The position numbers were made by a program, and so were the translations under genes. Under the pieces are notes generated by a model, which did not search any database, had not been told where the DNA came from, and was given only the letters and a program-made list of their open reading frames with translations. Shown here one piece after another: positions 33,656 to 63,790 of a DNA stretch of 64,000 nt (position 1 is its first letter; every line of letters begins with the position of its first letter). Origin of the DNA: Procambarus clarkii (taxonomy: Eukaryota; Arthropoda; Malacostraca; Decapoda; Cambaridae); NCBI RefSeq assembly GCF_040958095.1, contig NC_091165.1, positions 27,488,479-27,552,478 of the forward strand, in the 5' to 3' direction.

Positions 33656-36269
33656 CTGAAGCTGCCTTACCAGACCCCACCGGACTGGTTCCTGCACACC
33701 TTTCCAATTCCAAAGAATATTTCTGACCACTCCAGTGTGGTTATATTATCCACTATTTACACAAGTGCATTGAAGAAGACTATTGTCATCACAAATAATT
33801 ATCACTAATATCATTGAGTAAACAAAAATTTCCTGCCTAAGAGCTGCTGAGGCAATGACAAAGATAGGTTAGAATGATGTGTTATTCTTACAAGCGATTA
33901 GGAAGCCACTGGCAGCTTCCCGAGTTTATCAAAACAAGGCCACTCTGCCCCCAAAGACCTCTGATGTTTGGAGGTGCAACCAAATATGTGCAGACTTTAT
34001 CTACTATTGCCTGTGTGTCGAAGCATTCACAATGTCTGCACACGCCACAAAACTTTAAAGATGCTCATGAATGCAGTCAGCAGCAAACTGGTTAAGTATT
34101 TAAGAGCAAATCCTCTATATTCCAGAAAAACATTGAGGTGACATGATAATTAAAATAAATAACTAAAACAACCAATATAAACAATTTAAATTTTTATCTT
34201 ATAATTTCATGCTTTTTAGTCTAATCTGTAGTCCATCTTCATTATTGTACAGTTCATACAGTAAAATGTTAATAATAAAAAATATTATGCAATAACATTT
34301 AGTAATGTAATATTGCATGGTACAAATCCCCTAGAGCCATATCTGAATAAAACCACCTTTTTATAAAATCGATAAAGAAAAAATACATTTTAATATTTAA
34401 CATGGTAATCAAAAGCATTTGTATATTATACTGATGCTGAATGACTTCATGTTACTGTTACATAAACACCTAATAAAGGTTTATAAATTGAGTTGTGTGT
34501 TAGTTTACAAACATGAAGCTAGTGGTATAGATTACTATATTGCATTTTACTTTCAGATTAGTTAATTCTTACGGCTGAGCTTTCACATAACTCTTTTTAC
34601 ACATGATCATCTGTTGGTGTAATACAATGATATATAGACTCGATATTCCCTGGTTGGCTTAAAGGTTAGTACTGTCAGATGCCAGTTATTTGTGACATGC
34701 AGTAATGTCCATTAGAAAATAATCTCATTTGTGCATTCTTACCCAGTCACCATTCATACAATACTGAACATTGACGGTTTGAGAAAATCTTGTATTTGTA
34801 GTAAAAATAACTTTGATACTGTATTTCATGATTGCATGTATAAGGCATACATAACAAATATAGCTATGCGAGTTATATTTCTTTATAAACTCGGTGCTTG
34901 TTTTTATCCAGATTTTAACGCCCATGACAATTTATATATATTTTTTAGGGGAGGGGGGGGGGGCTTCTCTATAATTGGCTTTGAATTTCACAATCCATAT
35001 ATTTCGGGCATTAATATTTTATTGTTATTGCATTGCATCAAATTAGTCAAATATATTGATTTATAACCATCAAGGTTATTAATGAGATATTGTCCAAGTT
35101 TGTTCCTTATTTGTATAAGGCAACAGTATCATCTTGAAAACACTGTACATGGTACTTTGGTGAAAAGAAAACAATGCTCTTATTAAATTTATTTGGCTGC
35201 AAAACTTTGGTTTAGGAGTAACTCCCTCTTGATTTAAGTTTCTTAAATTAAGTCCATCTACCTTAACTAAGTTAAGGTAGATGGACATGGTGTACTTGAA
35301 GGGGATCAAATTATTGATGGCCATTAAGGCCCAAGATTAACAACTAGCATAAAGATTTCCTTTGACTCAAGCTTAGATTTTCATGCTCACTTTTGTATAT
35401 TTAAGGTTTTTGTATACAGTATGTATTTTTTATCTATTGTTGTCACTGCTTGTTATAGATTTCTACATAGATGTTCCTAAGAATAAGAACTGGTGCATAA
35501 CATGAAATTTAGGCTAATTCAGCACATTTGATTAGAGATAACGAAGGAGACTTGTAAACATTGCGTCTCCAATAACCCCGTGACAGGACAGGAGATGCAC
35601 TGCATCGTAATGTCCTAGTGTGTGTCAGGGAGGGAGGATACTTCTACAGGTTGTGTAAAGTTAATATATTGTATGATGTACCGTACAGTGCTCCCTCAAA
35701 AATCCAAACCTCCATATAACAGATACTGGACCTCAAAACAATGAATCAAATATCTGCCCACTAAATTTCCCTTCTGAAATTTAGATTTTCCAAGAAAAAA
35801 TGCGGATTCCAGAGGAAGGGGTGAAGTGTAATTTAGATCTTTGGTTCATCTCGTGAAGTAATTACCATCAAATCCTTAACTTTTTTTTCATATTTTTGCT
35901 AAATTTGTGCCTTTATTTATTATTCTAAATATTAAATTTATGTTTTTAGAAAGCTTTTGCCAAGTTTGCACCATACTCTAAATGGCACAAGCTAGTTTGA
36001 GAGTTTGAGTCATCCAGACTTACTGTGAGGGCATGCATACTAACCATCTGTTTTCCTTTACTGTATTTGTGAGTTGAATCCATGCCATCCAGCAATAATA
36101 ATATGGGGTACAACAGGGAAGGGTAAGATGCACTTCTTTACCATAGATAAGAAGGCTGATTTATTAGAGAAATGTGATCATGACTGTGGAGGCAAGTGCC
36201 TGGCATTCATATTAGTGGTGTTTTTGACAGTACAGTGCTATACCTGTACTATAATCTCAGTTGCTGCCA
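33656..36269. other. intergenic stretch
   Basis: No gene recognised. It contains a poly-G run near 34,950-34,963 and a perfect 16-bp hairpin at 35,252-35,286. Confidence 0.45.
35252..35286. repeat. perfect 16-bp inverted repeat with 3-nt loop
   Basis: gtccatctaccttaac, loop taa, gttaaggtagatggac. No protein frame or transposon limits are evident. Confidence 0.9.
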
Positions 36270-36537
36270 CCAGGGGCCAGATTCATGAAAGCACTTATGC
36301 AAGCACTTACGAACGTGTATATCTTTCCTCAATCTTTGACGGCTTTGGTTACATTTATTAAACAGTTTACAAGCATGAAAACTTCCCATTCAACTGTTGT
36401 TATTGTTATAAACAGCCTCCTGGTACTTCGGAGCTCATTAACTGTTTAATAATTGGAAACAAAGCCGCCAAAGATTGAGAAAAGATGTACAGGTTCGTAA
36501 GTGTTTGCGTAAGTGCTTTCATGAATCTGGACCCTGG
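36270..36537. mobile_element. MITE with long terminal inverted repeats
   Basis: The left end is ccaggggccagattcatgaa and the right end is the complement of ccagggtccagattcatgaa. Complementarity continues inward through agcacttatgcaagcactta and the ctcaatctttg(a/g)cggctttg region, so most of the 268 bp folds on itself. It has no coding capacity, as expected for a non-autonomous DNA element. Target-site duplications are not clear. Confidence 0.88.
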
Positions 36538-39500
36538 TTATCAAGACCAGCCTGTGCTACAAAAATGTAAGTGAAGAAATTAATGTTTTGCATTTTTATG
36601 TGTAGTTATTTATTTGCAAACAATGTCCTTGTTTATGTATTTGTATGTTGGAATATGTTGAGACATGTTACATCAAACATACAGAATATTTTGTGACAAA
36701 AGTGAAAAAAATAAATTTTCTTTTTTAAATCCAAATTTCATGTAATTCCTGATCAGGTCTGGAACAATATGATCTAGATTTTTGAGGAAGCACTGTTTGT
36801 ACTGTGTAATTGTTAACATAAGAGTATAATTAATAAGGTCATTTGAGTTCTAAAAATACTGTCATTGATCTGAATCTACATAGAATAAATACTGTACATA
36901 TTTAGGTCTTCTTTCAGAAAGTTTTTTGTCAAAAAATGTGAAGTATTGAAGTAAGTAATGTTAAAATAAGGTAACAAGCATTCTCAGGTACAGGGAGAGA
37001 CTTCATCTTGGTGATAGATTATGGCACTTTGTAAATGTGGAAGAGAAAAACTCAAGGACGTGTACATGATGATGCAAGATTGCTAACAGTCTGAGAGGTT
37101 TTGCAATAAGTAAGGAATCATAGCATAGTATAATTTCAGAATAGAGATACTGTACTGTAATAATATTTGGCTAAGGAAAAGTATAATGGTTGTTTATAAG
37201 TGTGTATCAATTGTTTTGGAATACAAAAAGTATGAAACAAATTGCTGAGACGATGTGGAATGCCTCTAGATCGTAATGTTCAGAAAGTTAACAGTGATGA
37301 TGGAAGGCTTTTGTGAAAAATTAGTGAAGTATCAAGCATATTTTGACTTTGAGATTTGAGTTTTTAATTAAATAAATATTTGATAGAGATGTGTTACTTT
37401 TCTGTGACTGATCATAGGTTTGATTCACCGAGAAGAATCATTGAGAGAAAGTGAGAGTATGACATGCAAGCAACAGTATGGAATAGAAAAGTGAAGGTAA
37501 TCAAGGATGACAAGAAATAATCATTCAAGTATGAACAGGTGAAAAATAAATTTAGATGTCAAATTTTAGAACATGTACTTAAGTTTGGAGTTTATACAGG
37601 TTGTTTTGTAGTCTTTTTCACTAATGAATCATGAGTTTAAAAGAATACAAACATGTTTTTTGTTTACTGTATATATTGAGCGAGATCTGTAATAGTGGGA
37701 AAATTGACTGAGTATGACTGGAAAGCATTTGATTATTAAAGGGAACTTCGTAAAGATTTCAAACAATGACAGATTATATGTTGTGACGGAATATTCAGCT
37801 AGCAGTATTTGAAGACACATTACATTAACATAACAGTAGTCAGAGAAACTGGAAACCTACAATAACTTTCAAGGCTTGTTAAGGTATTTGCTTTGGTTTA
37901 TAAATTATAGAAGAATGAATACTGTAATGTTAATGGGTATTACAGTAAAATGTGATAATGCCTGGGTGATTCATGCAATAGTGAAGGATGTATTTCCAGC
38001 ATGCTATTGTTGTGAATGCGCTCTTAAGCTGCAGTGTAAACTCGAGTAATACAGTTGTTATTCAGATTCATGCAGAGTAAGTCATCTACACAAAAAAAAG
38101 TACACTCACCTGGACATTTGCTTTAAGTAAAGAGATTTGTCACCATTGATTTTGATTTCTTACAATAAAGTAATTATAAAAATAGTGCTAAGCCAACATG
38201 GCAACCCAGTAAGCACATGTTGGGTAAACATCATTGAATCAACATGGCTAACTTTGATTCAATGTTGATTCAATATCTCTCAAGCATGTTTTGCCATCTG
38301 GGAATATATCACTAATTGCATACAGAAGAAATTTATATTAGCCACTCAAGAGTGTTTTAAGTTAAATATGTTTTCCTGTGGCAATGACTGCTTTTCATGT
38401 TTGACAATTCATTTTTTGAGCTATTAATGGAAGATGTATAGTTGTTTCTATATTGGGACTTTAAAAATAAACCCTTTTATAATATACATTTTTGGAAATA
38501 AATGGTCTATTATAATATTTGTTGCTTTAGGCTGAGTTTGATCTGGAGTGACATAGGAAGTGTAGCAATTTTAAACTGCCAAAATGTTCACTTAGCAGAC
38601 CACCTCACATACTTGGTCGGAGGGTAATTGTTTTCTGTGGTGTGTTGTCTGTGTAGGCCAATGAGTTTACCATTCATTGGGTTTACAGTGGCATTTATAT
38701 ATGAGGAGGTTTTGTGTGATAGTATTGTTACTTGGTTTCCATCTTTGATAACTTGTCAGGTACCTTAACATTCTGTAATTTTAGAAGGCATCGACTCAGA
38801 TAACCGAGACTAGTGCCGATACAAACTTTCGATAGTCAGTGCTCTTGTATCCTGCCTGAAAAATTTGTATTATAGCAAGCTATCTTTTACTATACAGTAT
38901 TTGCATCATATTTTGGGAAGCATTACATTCATGCTTATGCATAGCTCAACATTCCAGCCTCATTGAAAATATTTATTATGATATGAATGGTTATGGTGTG
39001 ATTGGCTTTATATCATTGTGTAGAACCTGTGTATTTTGTGAGAACTTTCATGTGATTTTAAATAAATATGAGAATCAGTAGATATGTCATGGAATTTATT
39101 TAACTTCCTTTTTAATTGACTTCCACTGATAGTACTTATTTACTTTATAGTTAGTTTAGCAAAATCATTTCATTAAATCATGATATGTGATGTCAATATA
39201 TTAAACATTTTACAGGCCTGTGAAGTCCCATGCACTATGCATTTTAGATCATACTGAGGTGTGTCATAACATAGATCAGCTTAATTTTGCATGAGAATAG
39301 AGAAAACTGCAGTCTATTGACCCATGCTAATCAGCTATTTTTGCACCTAACCAAAGTTAGTCATGTGTGTCAAACTTCACTTTAAACAATCCAGTGTTCC
39401 AAAATAATCTTCCAATGCAGTGCTTGCTCAGGTCTTTTCTGATTCTAAATTTGTATCATTTGATTTGCATTCTTTATTGTGTTAATAGTTTTAGCATCTT

Positions 39501-39582
39501 ATTATTACATCATTGTATAATATACATCCGCTTGTATAATATCCATCCGCTTGTATAATATACATCCACTTGTATAATATTT
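36538..39582. other. intergenic stretch
   Basis: No gene recognised. A ~98-bp element at 38,205-38,302 starts cccagtaagcacatg and ends catgttttgccatctggg, with internal ttgattcaatgttgattcaa words. It may be a small palindromic repeat. Confidence 0.4.
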
Positions 39583-39720
39583 TTTTTTTTTTTTTTTTTT
39601 TTGAGATATATACAAGAGTTGTTACATTCTTGTACAGCCACTAGTACGTGTAGCGTTTCGGGCAAGTCCTTAATCCTATGGTCCCTGGAATACGATCCCC
39701 TGCCGCGAAGAATCGTTACA
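39583..39720 (-). mobile_element. poly(A)-tailed retroelement 3' fragment, inverted
   Basis: A poly-T run of about 24 on the plus strand is followed by gatatatacaagagttgtta and ccactagtacgtgtagcgtt. Read in reverse it is the same tail family as 11,391-11,470, here ending in a poly(A). Three short near-identical phrases (tgtataatatacatccactt type) precede it. Confidence 0.75.
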
Positions 39721-40309
39721 AAAATATATCTATTTTAAAGTGTGTTCCTAGAAATTAGGGCTCATCAAAAGTATGTAAATGAAAACCTATTTTCCCATAA
39801 GATTTAATATGTTGTATGTTCCTTGGAAAATACTGTAGTTAAAATTATGAAATAAATACTGTAACATACAGTTTTAATACAGTATATTGACACTGGGTAT
39901 AGCCGCAGCAGTGTGTGTCGAAGCTTAGTGGCGGGTGAATGCCCCTTCAACCCTCTGCATTTTTATCTGAGGGAGAAGTGGTATCTGTACGTTGTATATT
40001 ACTTTGGTTCCTTGTAGTGGTTGATGCTGAGAAGTTTTGTAATCTGTCTTTGTGGTGCTTTCTGAGCATGTGTTTTCTTTTCTTCCTATTTGAAAACAAA
40101 AATTATCTTTTAATCATGTGTGCATGTGTTACCTTTCTTCAGAAACATTGCTGAACTAAGCGATTTTATATTCTCTTTTAAAGTTGGTATCAATATTTGT
40201 TATTATTGGCAACTGAATCTTTTTACTTCCTCAACCCCTTTGAATACAGAAATAACGATTTTAATAACGATATTAACGAAATAACGATTAAGGTGTCATA
40301 GGCACAATC

Positions 40310-40590
40310 AGAGAGCACTGTATAAACATCAGGGGTCCGCGGTTGTTCAACGTCCTCCCAGCGAGCATAAGAAATATTGCCGGAACAACCGTGGACATCT
40401 TCAAGAGAAAACTGGACGGTTTTCTAAGAGAAGTTCCGGATCAGCCGGGCTGTGGTGGGTACGTGGCCCTGCGGGCCGCTCCAAGCAACAGCCTGGTGGA
40501 CCAAACTCTCACAAGTCGAGCCTGGCCTCGGGCCGGGCTTGGGGAGTAGAAGAACTCCCAGAACCCCATCAACCAGGTATCAACCAGGTA
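40310..40590 (+). pseudogene. LINE RT C-terminal fragment with 3' tail
   Basis: An open frame encodes REHCINIRGPRLFNVLPASI, then IAGTTVDIFKRKLDGFLREV and PDQPGCGGYVALRAAPSNS, ending at a TAG at 40,547-40,549. This is the conserved end of a non-LTR ORF2 protein. The 3' part repeats atcaaccaggt twice. There is no upstream RT core, so the copy is strongly 5' truncated. Confidence 0.85.
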
Positions 40591-41607
40591 ACGAAATTTG
40601 CAGTCTTGTTTTTAATAAGAACAAAGGAGGGAAGTTTTCTAGATAGCAAATTAATTATTAAAAAAAAAAGTGCAAAGTCAATACAATGCATACTGTATTA
40701 CAAAATATTCAGGTTTCTATATATCATTCAGGATGCCAATATTAAAATGACCTTTGACATGTGATCATTGTTAAAGGTCTGATTCACCAAGGATTTTATT
40801 GAGCCATAGTGTATATTAACACTGGGAAAGCAAAATGGCAGGTTATCTTTCAGGTTAGAGTACTAACTTCTCAACAGATTTCATTAAAACTTAAAAATAC
40901 TGTACTGAAAAGAGGAAAAACAACATTTCTCTGGCTAGGAGCCACATACAATTAACTTGTGGGCTGGTTCATGTCAGTTTTTTTCAATTCATCAGAATTG
41001 CATTGTTCTGCTATTAGTCATGGACTATCTGTAGAATGTCCTGATTTTCAAGATCTTAAATATTGTCCCATTGTACTGGAGTCAGTTGTCCCTGGACAAA
41101 ATCCTGTGAACCTGATGCCTTTGATATCTGCTCTTGTATTTGCATCCTGAATATCTATTTGTAAATATACTGAACTCTAACACAGCCTTCCTGGCTTAGG
41201 AACTTCATTTGATAATTACTTTTAAAAGTACTGAGTAGTATAGAAAATTATTCTCTATTTTAATTTAAATTTCATTAAGGTGTCTTGCTTCATGAACAGA
41301 AAGGTCTTAGGCCTCCACATCACTTCCTAATGGATTCCAGTTATGAATGCATTTGAACACTGACAAGGTTCTTTCTAATACAGTATATCTGTGGTTCATT
41401 TGTGTACTATCTTGTGTGATACTATATCTGGATGATTTTCCTCATTGAAATTTAATCATTAATATAAACTTAACTCATTTTTAGTGAACAAAATCTTTAC
41501 GAGCAACAGTATTGTGAAGTACAGTGCAGTATCAGACACAGGTCAAGACAGCCGCTAACTCCACCAAGGTAAGTTGAAATTTGTTATTGTAGCTCTATCT
41601 TAAATTG
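40591..41607. other. intergenic stretch
   Basis: AT-rich DNA with no recognisable gene. Confidence 0.4.
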
Positions 41608-41802
41608 CCCAACCACTTGGGCTGACGGTAGAGCAACGGTCTTGCTTCGTGCAGGTCGGCGTTCAATCCCCGAACGTCCAAGTGGTTTGGCACCATTCTT
41701 TCCCCCTGTCCCATCCCAAATCCTTATCCTGACCCCTTCTCAGTGCTATACATGTATAGTCATAATGGCTTGTCTTTTTCTCCTGGTTGTTCCCTTCCCT
41801 AT
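41608..41802 (+). mobile_element. tRNA-derived SINE, copy 2
   Basis: Same family as 4357-4540: head ccaaccacttgggctgacgg and B-box region ggcgttcaatccccg, then the shared catcccaaatccttatcctg and taatggctt. The two copies differ in several positions and by a small insertion near catgtatag, so they are not recent duplicates. Confidence 0.82.
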
Positions 41803-41894
41803 CAATTTGTGATGATGAGCGTCCAGAATTAAAATATTTGTTAAAAATCCAGTTATTGCTCTATTATTCTGGGACTAGTTTTAAAATAATCGCC

Positions 41895-42310
41895 TTTTTA
41901 TTGCGAACAATTTGATACCAAAATGAGCGACGTAGCACGAAATTTGATGTTATCAAATTGAACGAGTTGAACATTAGGGTGCAATGTACAAAATGGTGCT
42001 CGTTCACGGGTAACTTTAGGCTTTTCTGCGGGGAGGCACTCCAGCCTTTTGTACATTTTATTCATACACATCTGTAGGGAATTTAATTGCGAACACAATG
42101 ATACCAAAACGAGCGACGTAGCACGAGAATTAAGGTAAAAAAATGGAACGAGAATGCACATGTTACTGATTTTGTGCGTTTTTGCCGACTTTACGCTTTG
42201 CTGTTGGGAGTCACGCTAGGCTTTTGGACATTATATTTATACACACCTGTAGAGAATTTAATTGCGAACACAATGATACCAAAACGAGCGACGTAGCACG
42301 AGATTAAATT
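41895..42310. repeat. ~180-bp tandem repeat array, copy I
   Basis: The phrase ttgcgaaca(c)aatgatacc plus aaaacgagcgacgtagcacg recurs at 41,901, 42,087 and 42,262 (spacing 186 and 175). The units between are diverged. A related array is at 60,860-61,330. Confidence 0.85.
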
Positions 42311-42319
42311 GTTTGAGGT

Positions 42320-44298
42320 ACATGAAAAATGCAAATTTGTATATAATATTGACATGCCCCTTAAACACCAGGCTAGTGTATGAACTGCCGGATATGAGCC
42401 TATATATTCTTGTGGTCGGGATTTGGGGCCAGGCACTGGGTTAAATCCATAAAAATAATTGATTTTGTAAATTTCCATTAAATATAAAGTTTAAGACATG
42501 ATTACCATTTAAAAAGGTGAAAGGCAGGGCTCCGAAGGCCTTTACTAGCAATTTGGATATCAAAGTTTGTTTGGGATAGGTCTACATTTACACAGTTTTA
42601 TTTAGGTAGTATTGCATAATAAAAATTTTAGACTGATATAAATACCTTTATTATTCATACTCATTTTATAAAAAAAAAAGTTAATAGCGAGATGAAATTT
42701 ATACTTACAAAATTAACTTCATTGGTACAGTTTCTTCTCACTTTTTAAATACAGTATCTACAGTTGACTCTTTTACACTTCTTTTGCTGCTTGTGACAAT
42801 TCTTAGTTCACACACACTTCATCATTCATGCTCTTTACAAAACTGACATAAGCATTCATTCATAATAACACCTCATCACAGAACAGGTAGGGATAATGTT
42901 AGACAATATTAAAAAAATAAAAATAAAATAAATATGTAAGAAAGCTGCATGGAATGTAGGTTTATTGCTCTTAAAGTTATGTAAATTATTAAACACATAT
43001 AGTACAGGCTGATATAATGAAGACTTCTTAAAAAAATTTTGTGAGTGACGATTCTTAATTAATGAGAGCATTTGAAGGATTTTAGTATAACGTATTCGTA
43101 TTTAATACTGTATAGGCAATCAGAGGCTCATATATTTGATATATTATAATTACTGTATAAATAAAAATGCAATAAATAATACCCAGATGTGACCACCAAA
43201 TTACCTTCAGAACAACTCTTATAACAAAATTTTGTTTTGATACTTTTTTCTAATATTCAGCAGTAAATGGCATTAATCAGCAGATTGATTGGATGATATG
43301 ATATTAAAGAAGTCTTTTCCAACTAAGGAAATAGAATTTGTTACAGAATTCAAAATAGTTACATACCGTAAGTACTAAAAATAAGAGCTATTTACAAAAC
43401 GAATGGTTTCATTCACAAGAATGAAAGCACATAGTGACTGAACACTGACATGCATAGACTTGCTTTTCAGCTACACGATCTGTATTGCTGTACTGTATAG
43501 GCAAACCAAAATGTTATTGTCAGATATTTTGGCAAACTGCACAAGATCAAGAGTAGAGTTTTACAAGAATGATCCCCTTTAAACAACTTTGCAATACAAT
43601 ATTTAAATTTCTCCAGCAGAGCTATTTTAATTATGAACATAGCATCTTGATAGAGGGAATATTCAGTTTCACATTTATAAGGAATATCAACATTTAAGCA
43701 TATTCCTGTTTCACAGTGATACAAGACTTTGCTTCTCTATACAGAGAAACTAACATTTTGGTCTTCGGTTCATGAGTAATATTTAACATGAAAAGTACCA
43801 CACACTAATGTTATTCAGGGAATGGTGTACATAAGGGCTGATCTCATCAAAACATTTAAAATACTGTACTGAACAAATTGGAGGATATTAATTCAGACCA
43901 CTTCTTTGAAAGGTCGAGTGTAAAACACACAATGAGCAACAGTTTTAAGTTTAACAAGCCACAATATAGGACAGAGAACAGGAGATGCTTTATCAAAAAT
44001 CTAGTTGGAAAAAAAAATAGAGGAAACTGGGGGGGGGGAACCATTATTGGTTTCCCCCCATTTTGTCAAATGGGGACAAGCCACCAGTTTTCTGTTCCTG
44101 TTGTTGAGGCCACTAGATGGATGGTGGCCCTCGGGTAAATTTAGGCAATATCAATCTTTTTCTAATGCTTACAAAAACATGAATTTTTACTGAACTTTAA
44201 CCATCTTAACATTTTGGATGTTAAATTTGTCAACTTCTTTCATTTTACAAAGCCAATTGTTAACTTATAATAAATTTGCTATAAAATGAAATAATTTC
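42320..44298 (-). other. 3' flank and probable 3' UTR of the Fz/LDLR-A gene
   Basis: No coding exon is seen. In particular no serine protease or SRCR segment was recognised on the minus strand here. TTTATT (AATAAA on the minus strand) occurs at 42,597-42,602 and 42,647-42,652. A dispersed phrase at 44,105-44,140 (gaggccactagatgg and tggccctcgggtaa) recurs inverted at 55,272-55,312. Confidence 0.45.
42647..42652 (-). terminator. candidate polyadenylation signal, Fz/LDLR-A gene
   Basis: AATAAA on the minus strand, about 1.65 kb after the stop codon. A second hexamer lies 50 bp further on. Confidence 0.3.
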
Positions 44299-62182
<17,884 letters not shown>

Positions 62183-62450
62183 CTTCACTATAAGACCTGG
62201 CGAGTTTCAGTCACAATTTTATATTCGAGTTGTCGTTTTCGCAAAGGTAAATCGAAATTGTCGTATCGAATAGTTTAAAGCATAAATGCGTCACAACCAA
62301 GTCTCACAACCGGAGGAGGAGGAGGACAACCTGACTGGGTCACGGCCGCCACCGAACTGCCGGAGACGAGGCAGGAACGTGGGTTCATGACTCATGCCCG
62401 GTACCACCAGGGCCACATGGGAGGGCCACATAGGCACCGCTGCCCCATTT
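62183..62450 (-). promoter_or_regulatory. probable 5' UTR/promoter region of Fz/LDLR-A gene
   Basis: Immediately upstream of the proposed start, with local GC- and CpG-rich sequence (cacggccgccaccgaactgc near 62,341) unlike the AT-rich surroundings. No TATA box or transcription start can be assigned with confidence. Confidence 0.3.
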
Positions 62451-62464
62451 TTCTTCTTTTTATT

Positions 62465-62570
62465 GTTTAAGATTCACCTAACCTTTTTTTATTAACACAT
62501 TTAAATACATGTGCATTTGTGCAGCTACTCTAGACTATATGAAGGGGAGTACAGCGTGTCAAAAAGCTTC
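62465..62570 (-). repeat. inverted copy of the 47-bp array element
   Basis: In reverse, gctgtactccccttcatata, gtctagagtagctgcacaaa and tgttaataaaaaa correspond to the end of the array at 63,750-63,830. A hairpin SINE scrap (gcacgggctatggtgaaccc) follows at 62,590. Confidence 0.8.
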
Positions 62571-62941
62571 TCTGAACAAAACGTTTCAAGCAGCACGGGC
62601 TATGGTGAACCCGTAGTGGACTTACCTAGCACATGAGCTGGGCTGAATGCTTGCCTCATATGGTGCTCTCAACCTATATGCAGCATACGAATATCCTAAT
62701 GCGTATTTTCCGCTTAACTCACTTAGTATTTTTATATAATAAAAAATACTAAGTAAAATTGGCTATATATACTAAAGTTAATCGTTCAAGAAAAATCGTA
62801 TATTTGCCCTATAAAAACTCCAAAATTGAAGCTTGCAGGATAGATGTATATCGGGTGCATAATAAACTAGAGGTGATAGGTTGTTATGATTAGTGCAAGT
62901 TATTCGGAACAGCGATAACTGAGGAGCAAAAAGCCGTCGTA

Positions 62942-62982
62942 AGATAATAATAATAAATAATAATAATAATAATAATATTTAA
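62942..62982. repeat. (AAT)n microsatellite
   Basis: About a dozen AAT/ATA triplets, imperfect at the left. Confidence 0.9.
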
Positions 62983-63103
62983 ATATACAGAACATGATAC
63001 AATGGTTGCTTATTTCTGTATACGTTAACAAAATATATATTATTACAATACTGTAGTCATAATATCTTTCTTCCGGCTTCCCCTTTATGGCTCCCCACCA
63101 CAC

Positions 63104-63105
63104 TA

Positions 63106-63173
<68 letters not shown>
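63104..63173. repeat. (GT)n microsatellite
   Basis: About 35 uninterrupted GT dinucleotides. Confidence 0.97.
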
Positions 63174-63175
<2 letters not shown>

Positions 63176-63374
63176 AGAATTATCGCGCTACGTAGAACGC
63201 CTCACACTGTACCGGTCACTCCAGTTAAACACAATTGAGTTAAGTATGAGTAATTCGTGACGCTGACAAGTTCCGCTCTAGGACTTACTGTCCACTAGAA
63301 GGTAAAAAAGAATCTATGCACGAGGATACAATATGGCTGAAATTCCTAGCTTAATTCCAGGAGAGTTTAGGCTA

Positions 63375-63545
63375 TATTGTATATGGTCCTGTATGGCTAA
63401 CCATCCTGCGAGATGGGGACTTTTAGTACCACTGCTACCTTATTCACTCTTGTGTTGATGATATCCTCATAATGTGTCTGCCAGTGCAGATTACTGTTCA
63501 CATGCCTCTGTATGACTAACCATCCTGTGTGATGGGGATTTTAGC
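63375..63545. repeat. duplicated phrase flanking the 47-bp array
   Basis: ggctaaccatcctgcgagat at 63,395 and gactaaccatcctgtgtgat at 63,515, each followed by gggga and ttttag, form a pair 120 bp apart. Confidence 0.65.
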
Positions 63546-63553
63546 CAACGTAG

Positions 63554-63790
63554 CTAGCTTCTGACACACACTGTACTCCCCTTCATATAGTCTAGGGCAG
63601 CTAGTTCTTGACACACACTGTACTCCCCTTCATATAGTCTAGGGCAGCTAGTTCTTGACACACACTGTACTCCCCTTCATATAGTCTAGGGCAGCTAGTT
63701 CTTGACACACACTGTACTCCCCTTCATATAGTCTAGGGCAGCTAGTTCTTGACACACACTGTACTCCCCTTCATATAGTCTAGGGTAGCT
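63554..63790 (+). repeat. 47-bp tandem array, five copies
   Basis: The unit combines gacacacactgtactcccct, tcatatagtctagggcag and ctagttctt. Internal copies look identical; the first and last differ at their outer edges. The flank continues with gctgaacaaatgcagatg. Confidence 0.95.

Noticed and set aside
33874-34095. 73-codon plus-strand frame with Cys and His residues
   Set aside because: Spacing fits no zinc-finger pattern and there is no splice or homology support.
42320-44298. Missing trypsin or SRCR exon for a full corin
   Set aside because: Searched by eye on the minus strand for GDSGGP, TAAHC and Cys-rich SRCR patterns. None was seen, and the upstream frame has its own stop.
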